Assembly (NCBI GenBank): GCA_947651825.1
Contig: CANTAQ010000002.1
Coordinates: forward strand, 35,816 to 99,815
Direction of reading: 5' to 3'
From: an uncultured Clostridium sp.
GTDB lineage: Bacteria; Bacillota; Clostridia; TANB77; CAG-508
DNA length: 64,000 nt
The position numbers were made by a program, and so were the translations under genes. Each line of letters begins with the position of its first letter. Position 1 is the first letter of the stretch. Below the pieces are notes generated by a model. The model saw only the letters and a program-made list of their open reading frames with translations. It did not search any database and was not told the DNA's origin. Shown here one piece after another: positions 1 to 8,104 of the stretch.

Positions 1-460
1 CTTCTATTTTTTCACCATTTATATAGATTGCGATGCTTCCTATTAAACCTACATTTAAACCGTGTTGTTCTAAAATGGATTTAATCATAAAAGTAGTAGT
101 AGTTTTTCCCTTTGTTCCTGTAACGCCAATAAGCTTTATTTTTTGAGAAGGATTATCATAAAAGGTACATGCTGTTATTGCCAAAGCTTTTCGAGTATTT
201 GATACAGAAATAACAGGGATATTAAACTTAGAATACATTTCTGCTACATTTACATTAGGTTCAACAATAATAGCAATTGCACCCTTTTCTATAGCACTAG
301 GTATAAAATCTATTCCATTTTTTGAAAAACCATCAATGGCTATAAAAAGGCCTCCTTGTTTGATTTTTCTAGAGTCTGAATGTATATTGGTTATATCTAA
401 ATCTAGATTTCCAACTGATTTTTTTACTTCAACTCTTGATAAAAGTTTACTAAGTAACAT
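1..460 (-). CDS. murE: UDP-N-acetylmuramyl-tripeptide synthetase (MurE), N-terminal part
   Basis: Cytoplasmic Mur ligase that adds the third residue, probably meso-diaminopimelate, to UDP-MurNAc-L-Ala-D-Glu. The reverse strand reads from an ATG at 460 without a stop to the window edge, so the gene is cut after about 153 residues. Visible are the MurE N-terminal lobe with HSDSRKIKQGGLF and the ATP-binding P-loop GVTGTKGKTTTTF, whose GTKGKTTT form is typical of MurE. A GGAG ribosome site lies just upstream of the start. It is divergent from dapL, which makes the probable substrate. The C-terminal domain that decides DAP versus lysine is outside the window. Confidence 0.9.
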   Translation of the reverse strand, partial: MLLSKLLSRVEVKKSVGNLDLDITNIHSDSRKIKQGGLFIAIDGFSKNGIDFIPSAIEKGAIAIIVEPNVNVAEMYSKFNIPVISVSNTRKALAITACTFYDNPSQKIKLIGVTGTKGKTTTTFMIKSILEQHGLNVGLIGSIAIYINGEKIE

Positions 461-497
461 TTTACATCACTCCAATCAAAATATTACATTTGAAAAA

Positions 498-526
498 ATT
501 ATATAACGGTTTGTCAGATTTGTAAA
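498..526 (-). promoter_or_regulatory. Probable murE promoter
   Basis: Read on the minus strand, TTTACA and TATAAT are separated by 17 nt, about 38 nt upstream of the murE start. This is a housekeeping-type promoter by eye. Confidence 0.55.
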
Positions 527-562
527 TAAATAAAGGAAAAAAACTAAAAGAAGTCATTAAAC

Positions 563-591
563 TTGAAAAAAAAGGGAAAAAATGATATAAA
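563..591 (+). promoter_or_regulatory. Probable dapL promoter
   Basis: TTGAAA, 17 nt, TATAAA. A start site near 598 would leave a 60-nt leader. This agrees with starting dapL at 658 rather than at the in-frame ATG at 616. Confidence 0.5.
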
Positions 592-657
592 TAATAAGAT
601 TAAAAGAATAATAATTTGTTCATTTATCGAATAAAAATAATAGCATGGAGGATTATT

Positions 658-1893
658 ATGCTAAAAATAAACGAAAATTTTTTAAAACTACAAGATAGTT
701 ACTTGTTTGTCACAATAACAAACAAGGTGAAGGAGTATCAAGAAAAAAATCCAGAAAAGGAGATAATAAAATTAGGAATAGGAGATATAACAAGACCAAT
801 ACCAAAAGCTATTGCAGATGCAATGAAAAAAGCAGTAGATGAAATGTTAGATAGCAAAACTTTTAGAGGATATGGACCAGAGGTTGGGTATGATTTTTTA
901 AAAGAAAAAATCATAGAAAAAGATTATAAAAAAAGAGGAATAAATTTTGAAAATTATGAAGTCTTTATATCAGATGGAATAGGAACAGATATAGGAAATA
1001 TAGTGGATATATTTGATGAAGAAAATACTGTTGCAATAACAGATCCAGTATATCCAGCATATTTAGATACAAACGTAATGTCAGGGAGAAGCGGAATTTT
1101 TGAAAATGGAAAATATACAAAAATCAAATATTTGGTAGTAAATGCAGAGAACAATTTTATTCCAGAATTACCAAAAGAAAAGATAGATATGATATATTTT
1201 TGTTTTCCAAATAACCCAACAGGAACAGTTATATCAAAAGAAGAACTAGCAAAGTGGGTAAAATATGCAAGAGAAAATAAAGCAGTAATACTTTATGATG
1301 CAGCATATGAAAGCTATATACAAGATGAAAATGTTCCGCATAGTATATATGAAATAGAAGGAGCAAAAGAAGTAGCTATAGAGTTTAAAAGTTATTCGAA
1401 ATCAGCTGGATTTACAGGAATAAGATGTGGCTATACTGTTGTACCAAAAGAACTTCTAGGATATACAAAAAAAGGAGAAGAAGTAGAAGTAAATAAATTA
1501 TGGAATAGAAGACAAAGTACAAAATCAAATGGTGTATCATATATAACACAAAGAGGAGCAGAGGCAGTTTATACAGAAGAAGCACAAAAAGAAATTGCAG
1601 AAAATATAAAATACTATATGAATAATGTAAAAACAATAAAAGATGGTTTGAACGAAATCGGATTTGAGACATATGGGGGAGAAAATGCACCATATGTATG
1701 GATGAAGGCACCAAATGGAATGAAGTCATGGGAATTCTTTGATGAATTATTAGAAAAAGTAGGAGTAGTAGGAACTCCTGGAGTTGGATTTGGACCAAGT
1801 GGAGAAGGCTATTTTAGATTGACAGGATTTGGAACAAAAGAGAATACTGAAAAAGCAGTGCAAAAAATAAAAGAGTATTATAAGCATATATAA
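658..1893 (+). CDS. dapL: LL-diaminopimelate aminotransferase
   Basis: PLP enzyme that converts tetrahydrodipicolinate directly to LL-diaminopimelate in lysine and peptidoglycan synthesis. The start at 658 is chosen because GGAGG lies 6 nt upstream and gives 411 residues, the usual DapL length; the frame is open further upstream to 616 without a ribosome site. Visible fold-type I landmarks are NNPTGT at about 185-190, the PLP-binding Asp in YDAAYE near 214, and the Schiff-base lysine K248 in SYSKSAGFTGIRCGY, a characteristic DapL string. It is divergent from murE, consistent with supply of DAP for the wall. Confidence 0.93.
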   Translation: MLKINENFLKLQDSYLFVTITNKVKEYQEKNPEKEIIKLGIGDITRPIPKAIADAMKKAVDEMLDSKTFRGYGPEVGYDFLKEKIIEKDYKKRGINFENYEVFISDGIGTDIGNIVDIFDEENTVAITDPVYPAYLDTNVMSGRSGIFENGKYTKIKYLVVNAENNFIPELPKEKIDMIYFCFPNNPTGTVISKEELAKWVKYARENKAVILYDAAYESYIQDENVPHSIYEIEGAKEVAIEFKSYSKSAGFTGIRCGYTVVPKELLGYTKKGEEVEVNKLWNRRQSTKSNGVSYITQRGAEAVYTEEAQKEIAENIKYYMNNVKTIKDGLNEIGFETYGGENAPYVWMKAPNGMKSWEFFDELLEKVGVVGTPGVGFGPSGEGYFRLTGFGTKENTEKAVQKIKEYYKHI

Positions 1894-1894
1894 T

Positions 1895-1931
1895 AAAAAA
1901 GCTATGTGGAAATATTTCCATGTAGCTTTTT
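1895..1931 (+). terminator. Terminator after dapL
   Basis: AAAAGCTA-TG-TGGAAA pairs with TTTCCA-TG-TAGCTTTT around a 2-nt centre and is followed by T residues. The two central pairs are G-U wobbles. Confidence 0.8.
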
Positions 1932-2109
1932 ATATAATATATATGAAAATATGTTTTATAAGAGAATTTTATAACTAATTTAGCAAAAACACTATATTAT
2001 TACAGATAAATTATTGTTAAATATTGTCAAGTTGTGATATAATAAATAAGTATGGTTATTTTTAACGTATAATAAAAAATACTATATAAATGTCAAGGAG
2101 GGGAAAAAA

Positions 2110-3051
2110 ATGGTTAAAATTTATAACACAGATATGAAAACAGAGAAGTTAGAAGAAGTAAAAGAAATAAAAAAAGGAGTATGGATAAATTTAACAAACC
2201 CGTCCGAAGCAGAGATAAAGAAGGTTTGCTCGCAAATTAATATAGAAGAGGATTTTATTAAATATCCCTTAGATATTGAAGAACAAGCCAGAATAGATAT
2301 AGAAGATAATCAAACATTATTTATAATAGATGTGCCAATAATAGAAGATATTAAAGATGATAAAACATACACAACTATGCCTTTAGGAGTTTTAATAGTA
2401 GGTGACGACTATGTAGTAACAGTTTCCCTAAGAAGAAATAAGGTTATAGACGCTTTCGAAAAGAATAAAATTAAAAGTTTTTATACATACAAAAAGACAA
2501 GATTTTTACTACAAATATTATATTTAAATTCAGCATGTTATTTGGAAAACTTAAAAAAGATAAATAAAGAGCAAGAAGCAACAGTAGCTTTATTGCAAGA
2601 AAGTATGGAAAATAAAGATTTAATGCAATTATTAAATTTACAAAACAGTTTGATATATATAACAACATCATTAAGATCAAATGAGTTGGTCATGGAGAAA
2701 ACACTAAGAGGCAAGATTTTAAAAATGTATGAAGAAGATGAAGACATCCTAGAAGATGCTATTATAGAGAACAGACAGGCTATAGAAATGAGTAAGACAT
2801 ATAGTGACATACTAACAAGTACGATGGATGCATATTCATCAATTATTTCTAATAACTTAAATGGTGTAATGAAAGTTTTAACATCACTTACAATATTAAT
2901 ATCTGTTCCAACATTAATTGCGAGTATATGGGGAATGAATGTAGAATTGCCATTTGAAGCTAACAGTTATGGATTTGTAATATTATTAGGTGTTTCAGTA
3001 ATGATTGCAATTGCTACTTTTATATGGCTAAGAAGAAAAGATATGATTTAA
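2110..3051 (+). CDS. corA: CorA-family magnesium/divalent metal transporter
   Basis: Inner-membrane pentameric Mg2+ (or Co2+/Ni2+) channel. The 313 residues have the CorA layout: a soluble alpha/beta N-terminal domain, a long helix (about 150-250), then two C-terminal membrane helices with the signature GMN in SIWGMNVELPFE near residue 275, and a basic tail RRKDM. AAGGAGGGG lies just upstream of the ATG. It is followed after 13 nt by the ABC-F gene, so the two may be co-transcribed. The exact ion cannot be read from the sequence. Confidence 0.88.
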   Translation: MVKIYNTDMKTEKLEEVKEIKKGVWINLTNPSEAEIKKVCSQINIEEDFIKYPLDIEEQARIDIEDNQTLFIIDVPIIEDIKDDKTYTTMPLGVLIVGDDYVVTVSLRRNKVIDAFEKNKIKSFYTYKKTRFLLQILYLNSACYLENLKKINKEQEATVALLQESMENKDLMQLLNLQNSLIYITTSLRSNELVMEKTLRGKILKMYEEDEDILEDAIIENRQAIEMSKTYSDILTSTMDAYSSIISNNLNGVMKVLTSLTILISVPTLIASIWGMNVELPFEANSYGFVILLGVSVMIAIATFIWLRRKDMI

Positions 3052-3064
3052 AAAGGAGAGAAAA

Positions 3065-4648
3065 ATGATAAATTCAATAGGAGTAACAGTAAGATTTGGA
3101 AAGAGAGTATTATTTGAAGATGTAAATATAAAATTTACAAAAGGAAATTGCTATGGATTGATAGGCGCAAATGGAGCAGGAAAATCAACATTTTTAAAAG
3201 TACTATCAGGAGAATTAGAACCAAGTAAAGGTGAAATTGCAATAGATAAAGGTGCGAGACTATCAGTCTTAAAACAAAATCACTTTGAATATGAGGAATT
3301 TTCAGTAATAGATACAGTTATAATGGGAAATAAAAGATTATATGACATAATGAAAGAAAAAGAAGCTTTATATATGAAACCAGATTTTAATGAAGAAGAT
3401 GGGCTTAAAGCAGCCAAACTAGAAGAAGAATTTGGAAATATGGATGGTTGGAATGCGGAAGCAGATGCAGCAATATTATTAAACAATTTAGGAATACCAG
3501 CAATTAATCATTATAAATTAATGAAAGAATTAGAGGCAAAAGATAAAGTTAAAGTATTATTAGCACAAAGTTTATTTGGAAATCCAGATGTGTTACTATT
3601 AGATGAACCAACAAATGACTTAGATATAAAAAGTATAGAGTGGCTACAAGAGTTTTTAATTGAATTTGAAAATACAGTTATAGTAGTTTCACATGATAGA
3701 TATTTCTTAAATAAAGTATGTACACATATTGCAGATGTAGATTTTGGAAAAATAAAGATATATCCAGGAAACTATGATTTTTGGTATGAATCTAGCCAAT
3801 TAGCATTAAAACAAGCTAAAGAACAAAACAAAAAGAAAGAAGAAAAAATAAAAGAGCTACAAGAATTTATTGCTAGATTTAGTGCAAATGCATCAAAATC
3901 AAAGCAAGCAACATCAAGAAAGAAATCATTAGAAAGAATAGAATTAGAAGAAATAAAAGCATCAAATAGAAAATATCCATATATAGATTTTAAACCAGAT
4001 AGAGAACCAGGAAAAGAAATTTTAAGAATAAAAAATATTTCAAAAACAATAAATGGAGAAAAAATATTAGATAATATTTCGTTTGATGTAAAAGCTGGAA
4101 ACAAGATAGCAATAGTATCAGATAATGAATTGAGGACTACATTACTATTTCAAATAATAGCAGGAGAAGTAGATGCAGATGAAGGAGAAATAGAATGGGG
4201 ACAAACAATAACACATGATTATTTTCCAAAAGATAATGGATATTTATTTAAAACAAGTGAACCACTAGTAGATTGGTTAAGACAATACTCAAAAGATCCA
4301 GACGAAACATATGTAAGAGGATTTTTGGGAAGAATGCTATTTTCAGGAGATGAAGCACTGAAAAAAGTAGATGTATTATCAGGAGGAGAAAAAGTAAGGT
4401 GTGTATTATCAAAATTGATGCTATCAGGGGCAAACTTTTTAATATTTGATGAACCAACAAATCACTTGGATATGGAATCAATAACAGCACTGAATGAAGG
4501 ACTAAAAAAATTCAAGGGGAATTTAATATTTACATCACATGACCATCAATTAATGCAAACAGTAGCGGATAGGATAATAGAATTAGGCTCAGAAAAAAAA
4601 TATGATAGAGAAACTACATATGATGAGTATTTAGAAAACAAAGTATAA
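3065..4648 (+). CDS. ABC-F family ATPase (YkpA/YbiT-like)
   Basis: Soluble tandem-NBD ABC-F protein of the ribosome-associated group, 527 residues, with no membrane segments. NBD1 has Walker A GANGAGKST (about 36-44) and Walker B LLLDEPTNDLD, but its signature is degenerate (ELEAKDKVKV instead of LSGGEK). A linker rich in Lys/Glu (about 245-300) follows. NBD2 has the converse pattern: Walker A is degenerate (IVSDNELRTTLL) while LSGGEKVRC and FDEPTNHLD are intact. One composite ATP site is therefore intact and the other degenerate. From memory, the NBD2 Walker A loss is usual in the YkpA/YbiT branch. Its ribosomal role is inferred from the family. Confidence 0.88.
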   Translation: MINSIGVTVRFGKRVLFEDVNIKFTKGNCYGLIGANGAGKSTFLKVLSGELEPSKGEIAIDKGARLSVLKQNHFEYEEFSVIDTVIMGNKRLYDIMKEKEALYMKPDFNEEDGLKAAKLEEEFGNMDGWNAEADAAILLNNLGIPAINHYKLMKELEAKDKVKVLLAQSLFGNPDVLLLDEPTNDLDIKSIEWLQEFLIEFENTVIVVSHDRYFLNKVCTHIADVDFGKIKIYPGNYDFWYESSQLALKQAKEQNKKKEEKIKELQEFIARFSANASKSKQATSRKKSLERIELEEIKASNRKYPYIDFKPDREPGKEILRIKNISKTINGEKILDNISFDVKAGNKIAIVSDNELRTTLLFQIIAGEVDADEGEIEWGQTITHDYFPKDNGYLFKTSEPLVDWLRQYSKDPDETYVRGFLGRMLFSGDEALKKVDVLSGGEKVRCVLSKLMLSGANFLIFDEPTNHLDMESITALNEGLKKFKGNLIFTSHDHQLMQTVADRIIELGSEKKYDRETTYDEYLENKV

Positions 4649-4657
4649 ATTTAGATG

Positions 4658-4699
4658 AAAAAAGCTGGGGGGGCGGAGCAACAGTCTGTTGTTCCGCCC
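4658..4699 (-). terminator. Strong terminator of GC-rich cassette 1
   Basis: On the minus strand GGGCGGAACAAC pairs across AGACT with GTTGCTCCGCCC, and the T-run CTTTTTT follows. It lies between the two convergent genes and closes the cassette. Confidence 0.85.
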
Positions 4700-4720
4700 T
4701 CCAGTGGTATGAGGTGCCGG

Positions 4721-5026
4721 TTAGTCGTGGTAGGACATGATGCCGGAGCGGGGGTCCAGCGGAATCTTCGCGAAGATTTCGGCCGGGAGGCTGTCGGTAT
4801 CAATGTGATGCTCCTTGTCGCAGAGCGGGCACTTGACAACCGCATCGTACTGCGGGGGCGTGCCTTCGTACTTGACGAGGGTCATGTCAGCCGGATGGCT
4901 TACCTCCAGGGTAGCAGGACACGTCTTCTCGACGAAACCGTCGCCCTGCCGGACCTTCACCGTGTTGTTGCAGCGGATGATGCGGGGCCAGTTGGAGCAG
5001 TTTTCCATACTTACGATTCTCACCAT
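4721..5026 (-). CDS. Small Cys-containing (zinc-ribbon-like) protein, GC-rich cassette 1
   Basis: A 101-residue soluble protein that I do not recognise. It has a C-terminal CPLCDKEH knuckle (CxxC) and single cysteines in ENCSNW, IIRCNN and EKTCPA that could complete a metal site. Its C-terminal third aligns with the gene at 5249-5530: CPxCxKEH, then PA, then an IP-rich end. Two 60-nt rows counted by eye inside the gene are 62-65 percent GC, against under 30 percent around it, and it uses CGC, CGG, CTC and GTC codons that its neighbours avoid. It has its own promoter, leader, GGAGG site and terminator and faces against its neighbours. This looks like a transferred cassette. Confidence 0.7.
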   Translation of the reverse strand: MVRIVSMENCSNWPRIIRCNNTVKVRQGDGFVEKTCPATLEVSHPADMTLVKYEGTPPQYDAVVKCPLCDKEHHIDTDSLPAEIFAKIPLDPRSGIMSYHD

Positions 5027-5030
5027 GATA

Positions 5031-5119
5031 ACCTCCGCCCATTTAAGGGCTAATAAATTTGAGCTCGGCTAAACGCCTTGCACTAACTATATTTTACCAT
5101 ACTTAACATAAAAATGCAA
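5031..5119 (-). promoter_or_regulatory. Promoter and structured leader of cassette 1
   Basis: Minus strand: TTGCAT (5114-5119), 17 nt, TAAAAT (5091-5096). The leader then carries GGC-GTTTA-GCC and GCCC-TTAAAT-GGGC mini-hairpins, the second ending next to the CGGAGG ribosome site. Nearly the same promoter and leader stand before the second cassette. Confidence 0.75.
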
Positions 5120-5174
5120 ATCGAATAGAAATAGCTATATAAAACATAAAAAAATCTTAAAACTAATACAAATA

Positions 5175-5214
5175 CAAAAAAAGAGGTCGGCACATTCCAG
5201 TATGGAATGTGCCG
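5175..5214 (-). terminator. Strong terminator of GC-rich cassette 2
   Basis: On the minus strand GGCACATTCCA-TAC-TGGAATGTGCC is a perfect 11-bp stem followed by CTCTTTTTTT. Confidence 0.9.
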
Positions 5215-5248
5215 TTGCCTGTTTCAGAGGGTTTTACTGCCAGTGGTT

Positions 5249-5530
5249 TTACCCGTAGAAAGGAACTTCGCCGGGAGCAAACGGAATGGCGGTGCCAAAG
5301 ATGGCGGGAACCTGGCTGTCCGGGAGCTCGTGCTCCTTATTGCAGCAGGGGCACGACGTCGTCACATACTTGCGCTTCTCGCTGGGGATGGTGATGCCGT
5401 CCTGCTGCTCGTAGGAGTATGTGATGTGCCGCCGCAGGTCGGTCGGCTTGTCGACCTCAAAGGTGATGCCGCAGGTGGTGCAGGTAATCGGAAGGGGCCA
5501 AACATAACCAGTGACACGAGTGATCTTCAT
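5249..5530 (-). CDS. Small four-cysteine zinc-ribbon protein, GC-rich cassette 2
   Basis: A 93-residue soluble protein with a likely zinc ribbon: CTTC near residues 17-20 and CPCC near 57-60, each a CxxC knuckle. The string CPCCNKEHELP and the Pro-rich end IPFAPGEVPFYG match the layout of the gene at 4721-5026, so the two are diverged paralogues. No family name comes to mind. GC content and codon use are foreign to the region, including two adjacent in-frame CGG codons (DLRRH), a codon absent as sense from the native genes here. Its promoter is AT-rich like the host's. Nucleic-acid binding is possible but not shown. Confidence 0.7.
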   Translation of the reverse strand: MKITRVTGYVWPLPITCTTCGITFEVDKPTDLRRHITYSYEQQDGITIPSEKRKYVTTSCPCCNKEHELPDSQVPAIFGTAIPFAPGEVPFYG

Positions 5531-5536
5531 AAAAAC

Positions 5537-5621
5537 CTCCGCCCATTTAAGGGTGTATAAATTTGGCTTGGCTAAATGCCTTGCTTAAATATATTTTATC
5601 ACAATTAACATAAAAATGCAA
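5537..5621 (-). promoter_or_regulatory. Promoter and structured leader of cassette 2
   Basis: Minus strand: TTGCAT (5616-5621), 17 nt, TAAAAT (5593-5598). The leader contains GGC-ATTTA-GCC and CCC-TTAAAT-GGG next to CGGAGG, as in cassette 1. Leader similarity is much higher than similarity between the two coding regions. Confidence 0.75.
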
Positions 5622-5648
5622 TTTTGAATGTAATTTTACTAAAAACAC

Positions 5649-5677
5649 TTGACAAATCAGGAAAAATAGTGTAAAGT
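5649..5677 (+). promoter_or_regulatory. Promoter of the ylxM-ffh-rplS group
   Basis: TTGACA, 17 nt, TAAAGT, about 30 nt before the ylxM start. It is the only clear promoter I see for the run of genes to 9809. Confidence 0.7.
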
Positions 5678-5713
5678 ATATTAGCATTACAAATTTAAAA
5701 GGGTGTAATAGTT

Positions 5714-6061
5714 ATGGAGAGAAAAGTAGAAATTAGTATGCTTTGTCAAATTTATGGCAGACTTTTAACTGAAAAACAATTAAATATATTAGATAACTAT
5801 TACAACTTAGACTTGTCTCTTTCAGAAATTGCAGAGAATGAAAACATTACTAGGCAAGCAGTTAGAGATATTATGAAAAAGGGGGAGAATAAACTTTTCG
5901 AATTTGAAGAGAAGTTGGGAATTATGAAAAAGACACAAAGACAAGAAGAAAAAATAGCTGACATATTATCAGAACTTACAAAAATTCAAACAAAGTTTAC
6001 AGATGAACAAATATCTGAAATATTGGAACACATTAAAGAAGAGTTAAATTGTGTAGTTTAA
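5714..6061 (+). CDS. ylxM: YlxM-like SRP-associated helix-turn-helix protein
   Basis: A 115-residue DNA-binding-type protein of the UPF0122/YlxM (p13) family, encoded just upstream of ffh in many Gram-positive bacteria and linked to SRP function. The sigma-4-like helix-turn-helix is visible in LSEIAENENITRQAVRDIMKK (about 37-57), followed by a Glu/Lys-rich helical tail. The ribosome site is weak (AAAGGGTG, about 8 nt upstream). It is the first gene of the ylxM-ffh-rpsP-khpA-rimM-trmD-rplS run, the order found in Bacillus and Clostridium. Confidence 0.88.
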   Translation: MERKVEISMLCQIYGRLLTEKQLNILDNYYNLDLSLSEIAENENITRQAVRDIMKKGENKLFEFEEKLGIMKKTQRQEEKIADILSELTKIQTKFTDEQISEILEHIKEELNCVV

Positions 6062-6130
6062 ATTTTAGAAAATAACAAGAGTTTATTTCTTTTTTAAATT
6101 AAATAACAACAATAAAAAGGAGGAAATGAA

Positions 6131-7484
6131 ATGGCCTTTGAAGGATTATCATCAAGATTACAAAGTATAACAAGAAAACTTAGTGGTAAAGCAAGAATTA
6201 CAGAAGGAGACTTAAAAGAGGTTTTGAGAGAAGTAAAATTAGCTTTATTAGAAGCAGATGTTAACTTTAAAATTGTAAAGGAATTCATATCAGAGGTAGA
6301 AACAAAGGCATTAGGTCAAGATGTTTTAAAATCATTAACTCCAGGGCAGCAAGTTGTAAAAATAGTAAGGGACGAGATGACAGAACTTTTAGGAGGAGTA
6401 GCAAGTAGAATTAACTTTACTCCAAATCCACCTACAATAATAATGCTAGTAGGACTTCAAGGTTCTGGAAAAACAACCACTTGCGGAAAGCTTGCAAATC
6501 TTTTAAGAAAACAAGGAAAAAAACCTTTACTTGTTGCATGTGATGTGTATAGACCAGCTGCTATAAAACAATTACAGGTAGTAGGCCGGACAATTAAATA
6601 TTCCAGTATATGCAAATGAAAATTCAAAAGATGTAGTGCAAATAGCAAAACAAGCAATATCACAAGCTTATTCAAAACTAAATGATGTAATAATATTAGA
6701 TACTGCAGGTAGACTTCACATAGATGAAGAATTAATGCAAGAACTTAAAAATGTAAAATCAAATGTAAAACCACATGAAATTTTATTAGTAGTAGACTCA
6801 ATGACAGGTCAAGATGCTGTAAATGTTGCGCAAACATTTAATGAAAATCTTGGAATAGATGGAGTTGTACTTACAAAATTGGATGGTGATACTCGTGGTG
6901 GTGCAGCACTTTCAGTAAAAAAAGTTACAGGAAGGCCAATAAAATTTGCAGCGACAGGTGAAAAGCTAAGTGATATAGAAGAGTTTCATCCAGATAGAAT
7001 GACATCAAGAATTTTAGGAATGGGTGACATGCTTTCAATAATAGAAAAAGCAGAGGAAGCTTTTGATGAAGAAGAAGCATTAAAACTTGAAAAGAAGTTA
7101 AGAAAACAAGAATTTGATTTAGACGATTATTTAGCACAATTAAGACAAATGAAGAAGATGGGATCTTTTTCATCAATATTAAAAATGATACCTGGAATGA
7201 ATAAATTTGGAGATATTAAAGTTGATGATAAAGAATTTGTAAAAATAGAAGCTATAATATGTTCAATGACAGTAAAAGAAAAGAAAAATACAAAAATTTT
7301 GAATGCTAGTAGAAGACAACGAATTGCAAAAGGAAGTGGAACAACAGTACAAGATATAAACAAATTTATTAGTTCCTTTGAAATGACTCAAAAATTGATG
7401 AAACAGATGAAAAACAGTAAGGGCGGAATGAAAAAAGCACTTAATGGATTAGATGTAAATAATATGTTTAAAAATTTGAAATAA
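6131..7484 (+). CDS. ffh: Signal recognition particle GTPase Ffh, split by an in-frame CGG (+1 shift needed)
   Basis: SRP54 homologue that binds signal peptides and SRP RNA and delivers ribosomes to the membrane. The first frame gives the N domain and the P-loop GLQGSGKTTT (about 108-117) up to KQLQVVG, then diverges at codon 153, CGG (6587-6589), and stops at 6619. Dropping the C at 6587 continues as GQLNIPVYANENSKD, then DTAGRLH, TKLDGDTRGG and the M domain with SRRQRIAKGSGT, ending at 7484. The joined protein has 450 residues, the normal Ffh length. No sensible start exists for the second half (only a GTG at 6636). SRP RNA is encoded at 22279. Either translation shifts +1 here or the base is an error. 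Confidence 0.9.
6587..6590 (+). other. CGG +1 shift site in ffh (CGGA after GGC)
   Basis: Zero frame reads GGC CGG ACA and is soon stopped. Skipping C gives GGC GGA CAA and restores the Ffh frame (VVGGQLNIPV). Confidence 0.85.
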
Positions 7485-7549
7485 TCAATTAAATTTAGTT
7501 TTTAATTTTTTAAATTTATATATAAATATAAAAAAGGGAGGATAAAAAT

Positions 7550-7789
7550 ATGGTAAAAATAAGATTACAAAGAGTAGGAAAGAAAAAAGCACCATTCTAT
7601 CACATAGTAGTTGCTGATTCTAAGTCACCAAGAGATGGAAAGATAATTGAACAAATTGGAACATACAATCCAATGGTAGAACCATCTGAATTAGTATTAG
7701 ACAAAGAAAAAGTTGAAAGATGGATAAAAAATGGAGCAAAACCAACAGATACAGTAAAACGTTTAATAGAAATTAATGCTGCAAAATAG
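7550..7789 (+). CDS. rpsP: 30S ribosomal protein S16
   Basis: A 79-residue ribosomal protein of the 30S body. [20 protein letters not shown] at the start and [16 protein letters not shown] are the standard S16 strings, and the length is normal. GGGAGG lies 8-9 nt before the ATG. It sits between ffh and khpA, as in Firmicutes, and belongs to the same transcript by spacing. Confidence 0.96.
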   Translation: MVKIRLQRVGKKKAPFYHIVVADSKSPRDGKIIEQIGTYNPMVEPSELVLDKEKVERWIKNGAKPTDTVKRLIEINAAK

Positions 7790-7865
7790 TTATGAAAAAT
7801 AAAAGAAGAAAAGCTGTAATAGAGCAGCAGATACTTCAAAATAATATCATAATTAGGAGGAAAAA

Positions 7866-8096
7866 ATGAAAGAAACATTAAGAACAATAATAACAAATTT
7901 AGTAGAATTTCCTGAACAAGTTTCAATAAGCGAAAAAGAAGATGAAAGAAATCTAATTTTTGAAGTAAAAGTAGCTGAAAGCGATATGGGAAAAGTAATT
8001 GGGAGAGAAGGCAAAATGGCAGGAGCAATAAGAACAGTTATGAAAGCATTAGCTGCTAAAGAATCAAAAAGAATAACAATAGAGTTTATTGGATAG
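7866..8096 (+). CDS. khpA: KH-domain RNA-binding protein KhpA
   Basis: A 76-residue single type-II KH-domain protein (YlqC/KhpA) that binds RNA, in known species as a partner of KhpB, and affects cell size and division. The KH loop is visible as VIGREGKMAGAIRTVMKALAA. AGGAGG lies 6 nt upstream. It stands between rpsP and rimM, its usual place. The symbol follows this context and motif. Confidence 0.9.
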   Translation: MKETLRTIITNLVEFPEQVSISEKEDERNLIFEVKVAESDMGKVIGREGKMAGAIRTVMKALAAKESKRITIEFIG

Positions 8097-8104
8097 GTAA
8101 AAAT

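Noticed and set aside
4655..5560. Plus-strand open frames of 85-132 residues in the GC-rich segment
   Set aside because: They run through the terminators and promoters of the minus-strand cassettes and carry no ribosome site; GC-rich DNA has few stops in any frame.
6636..7484. Separate GTG-started gene for the second half of Ffh
   Set aside because: No ribosome site; the start lies in the middle of the Ffh G domain, and skipping one base joins both halves to exactly the usual 450 residues.
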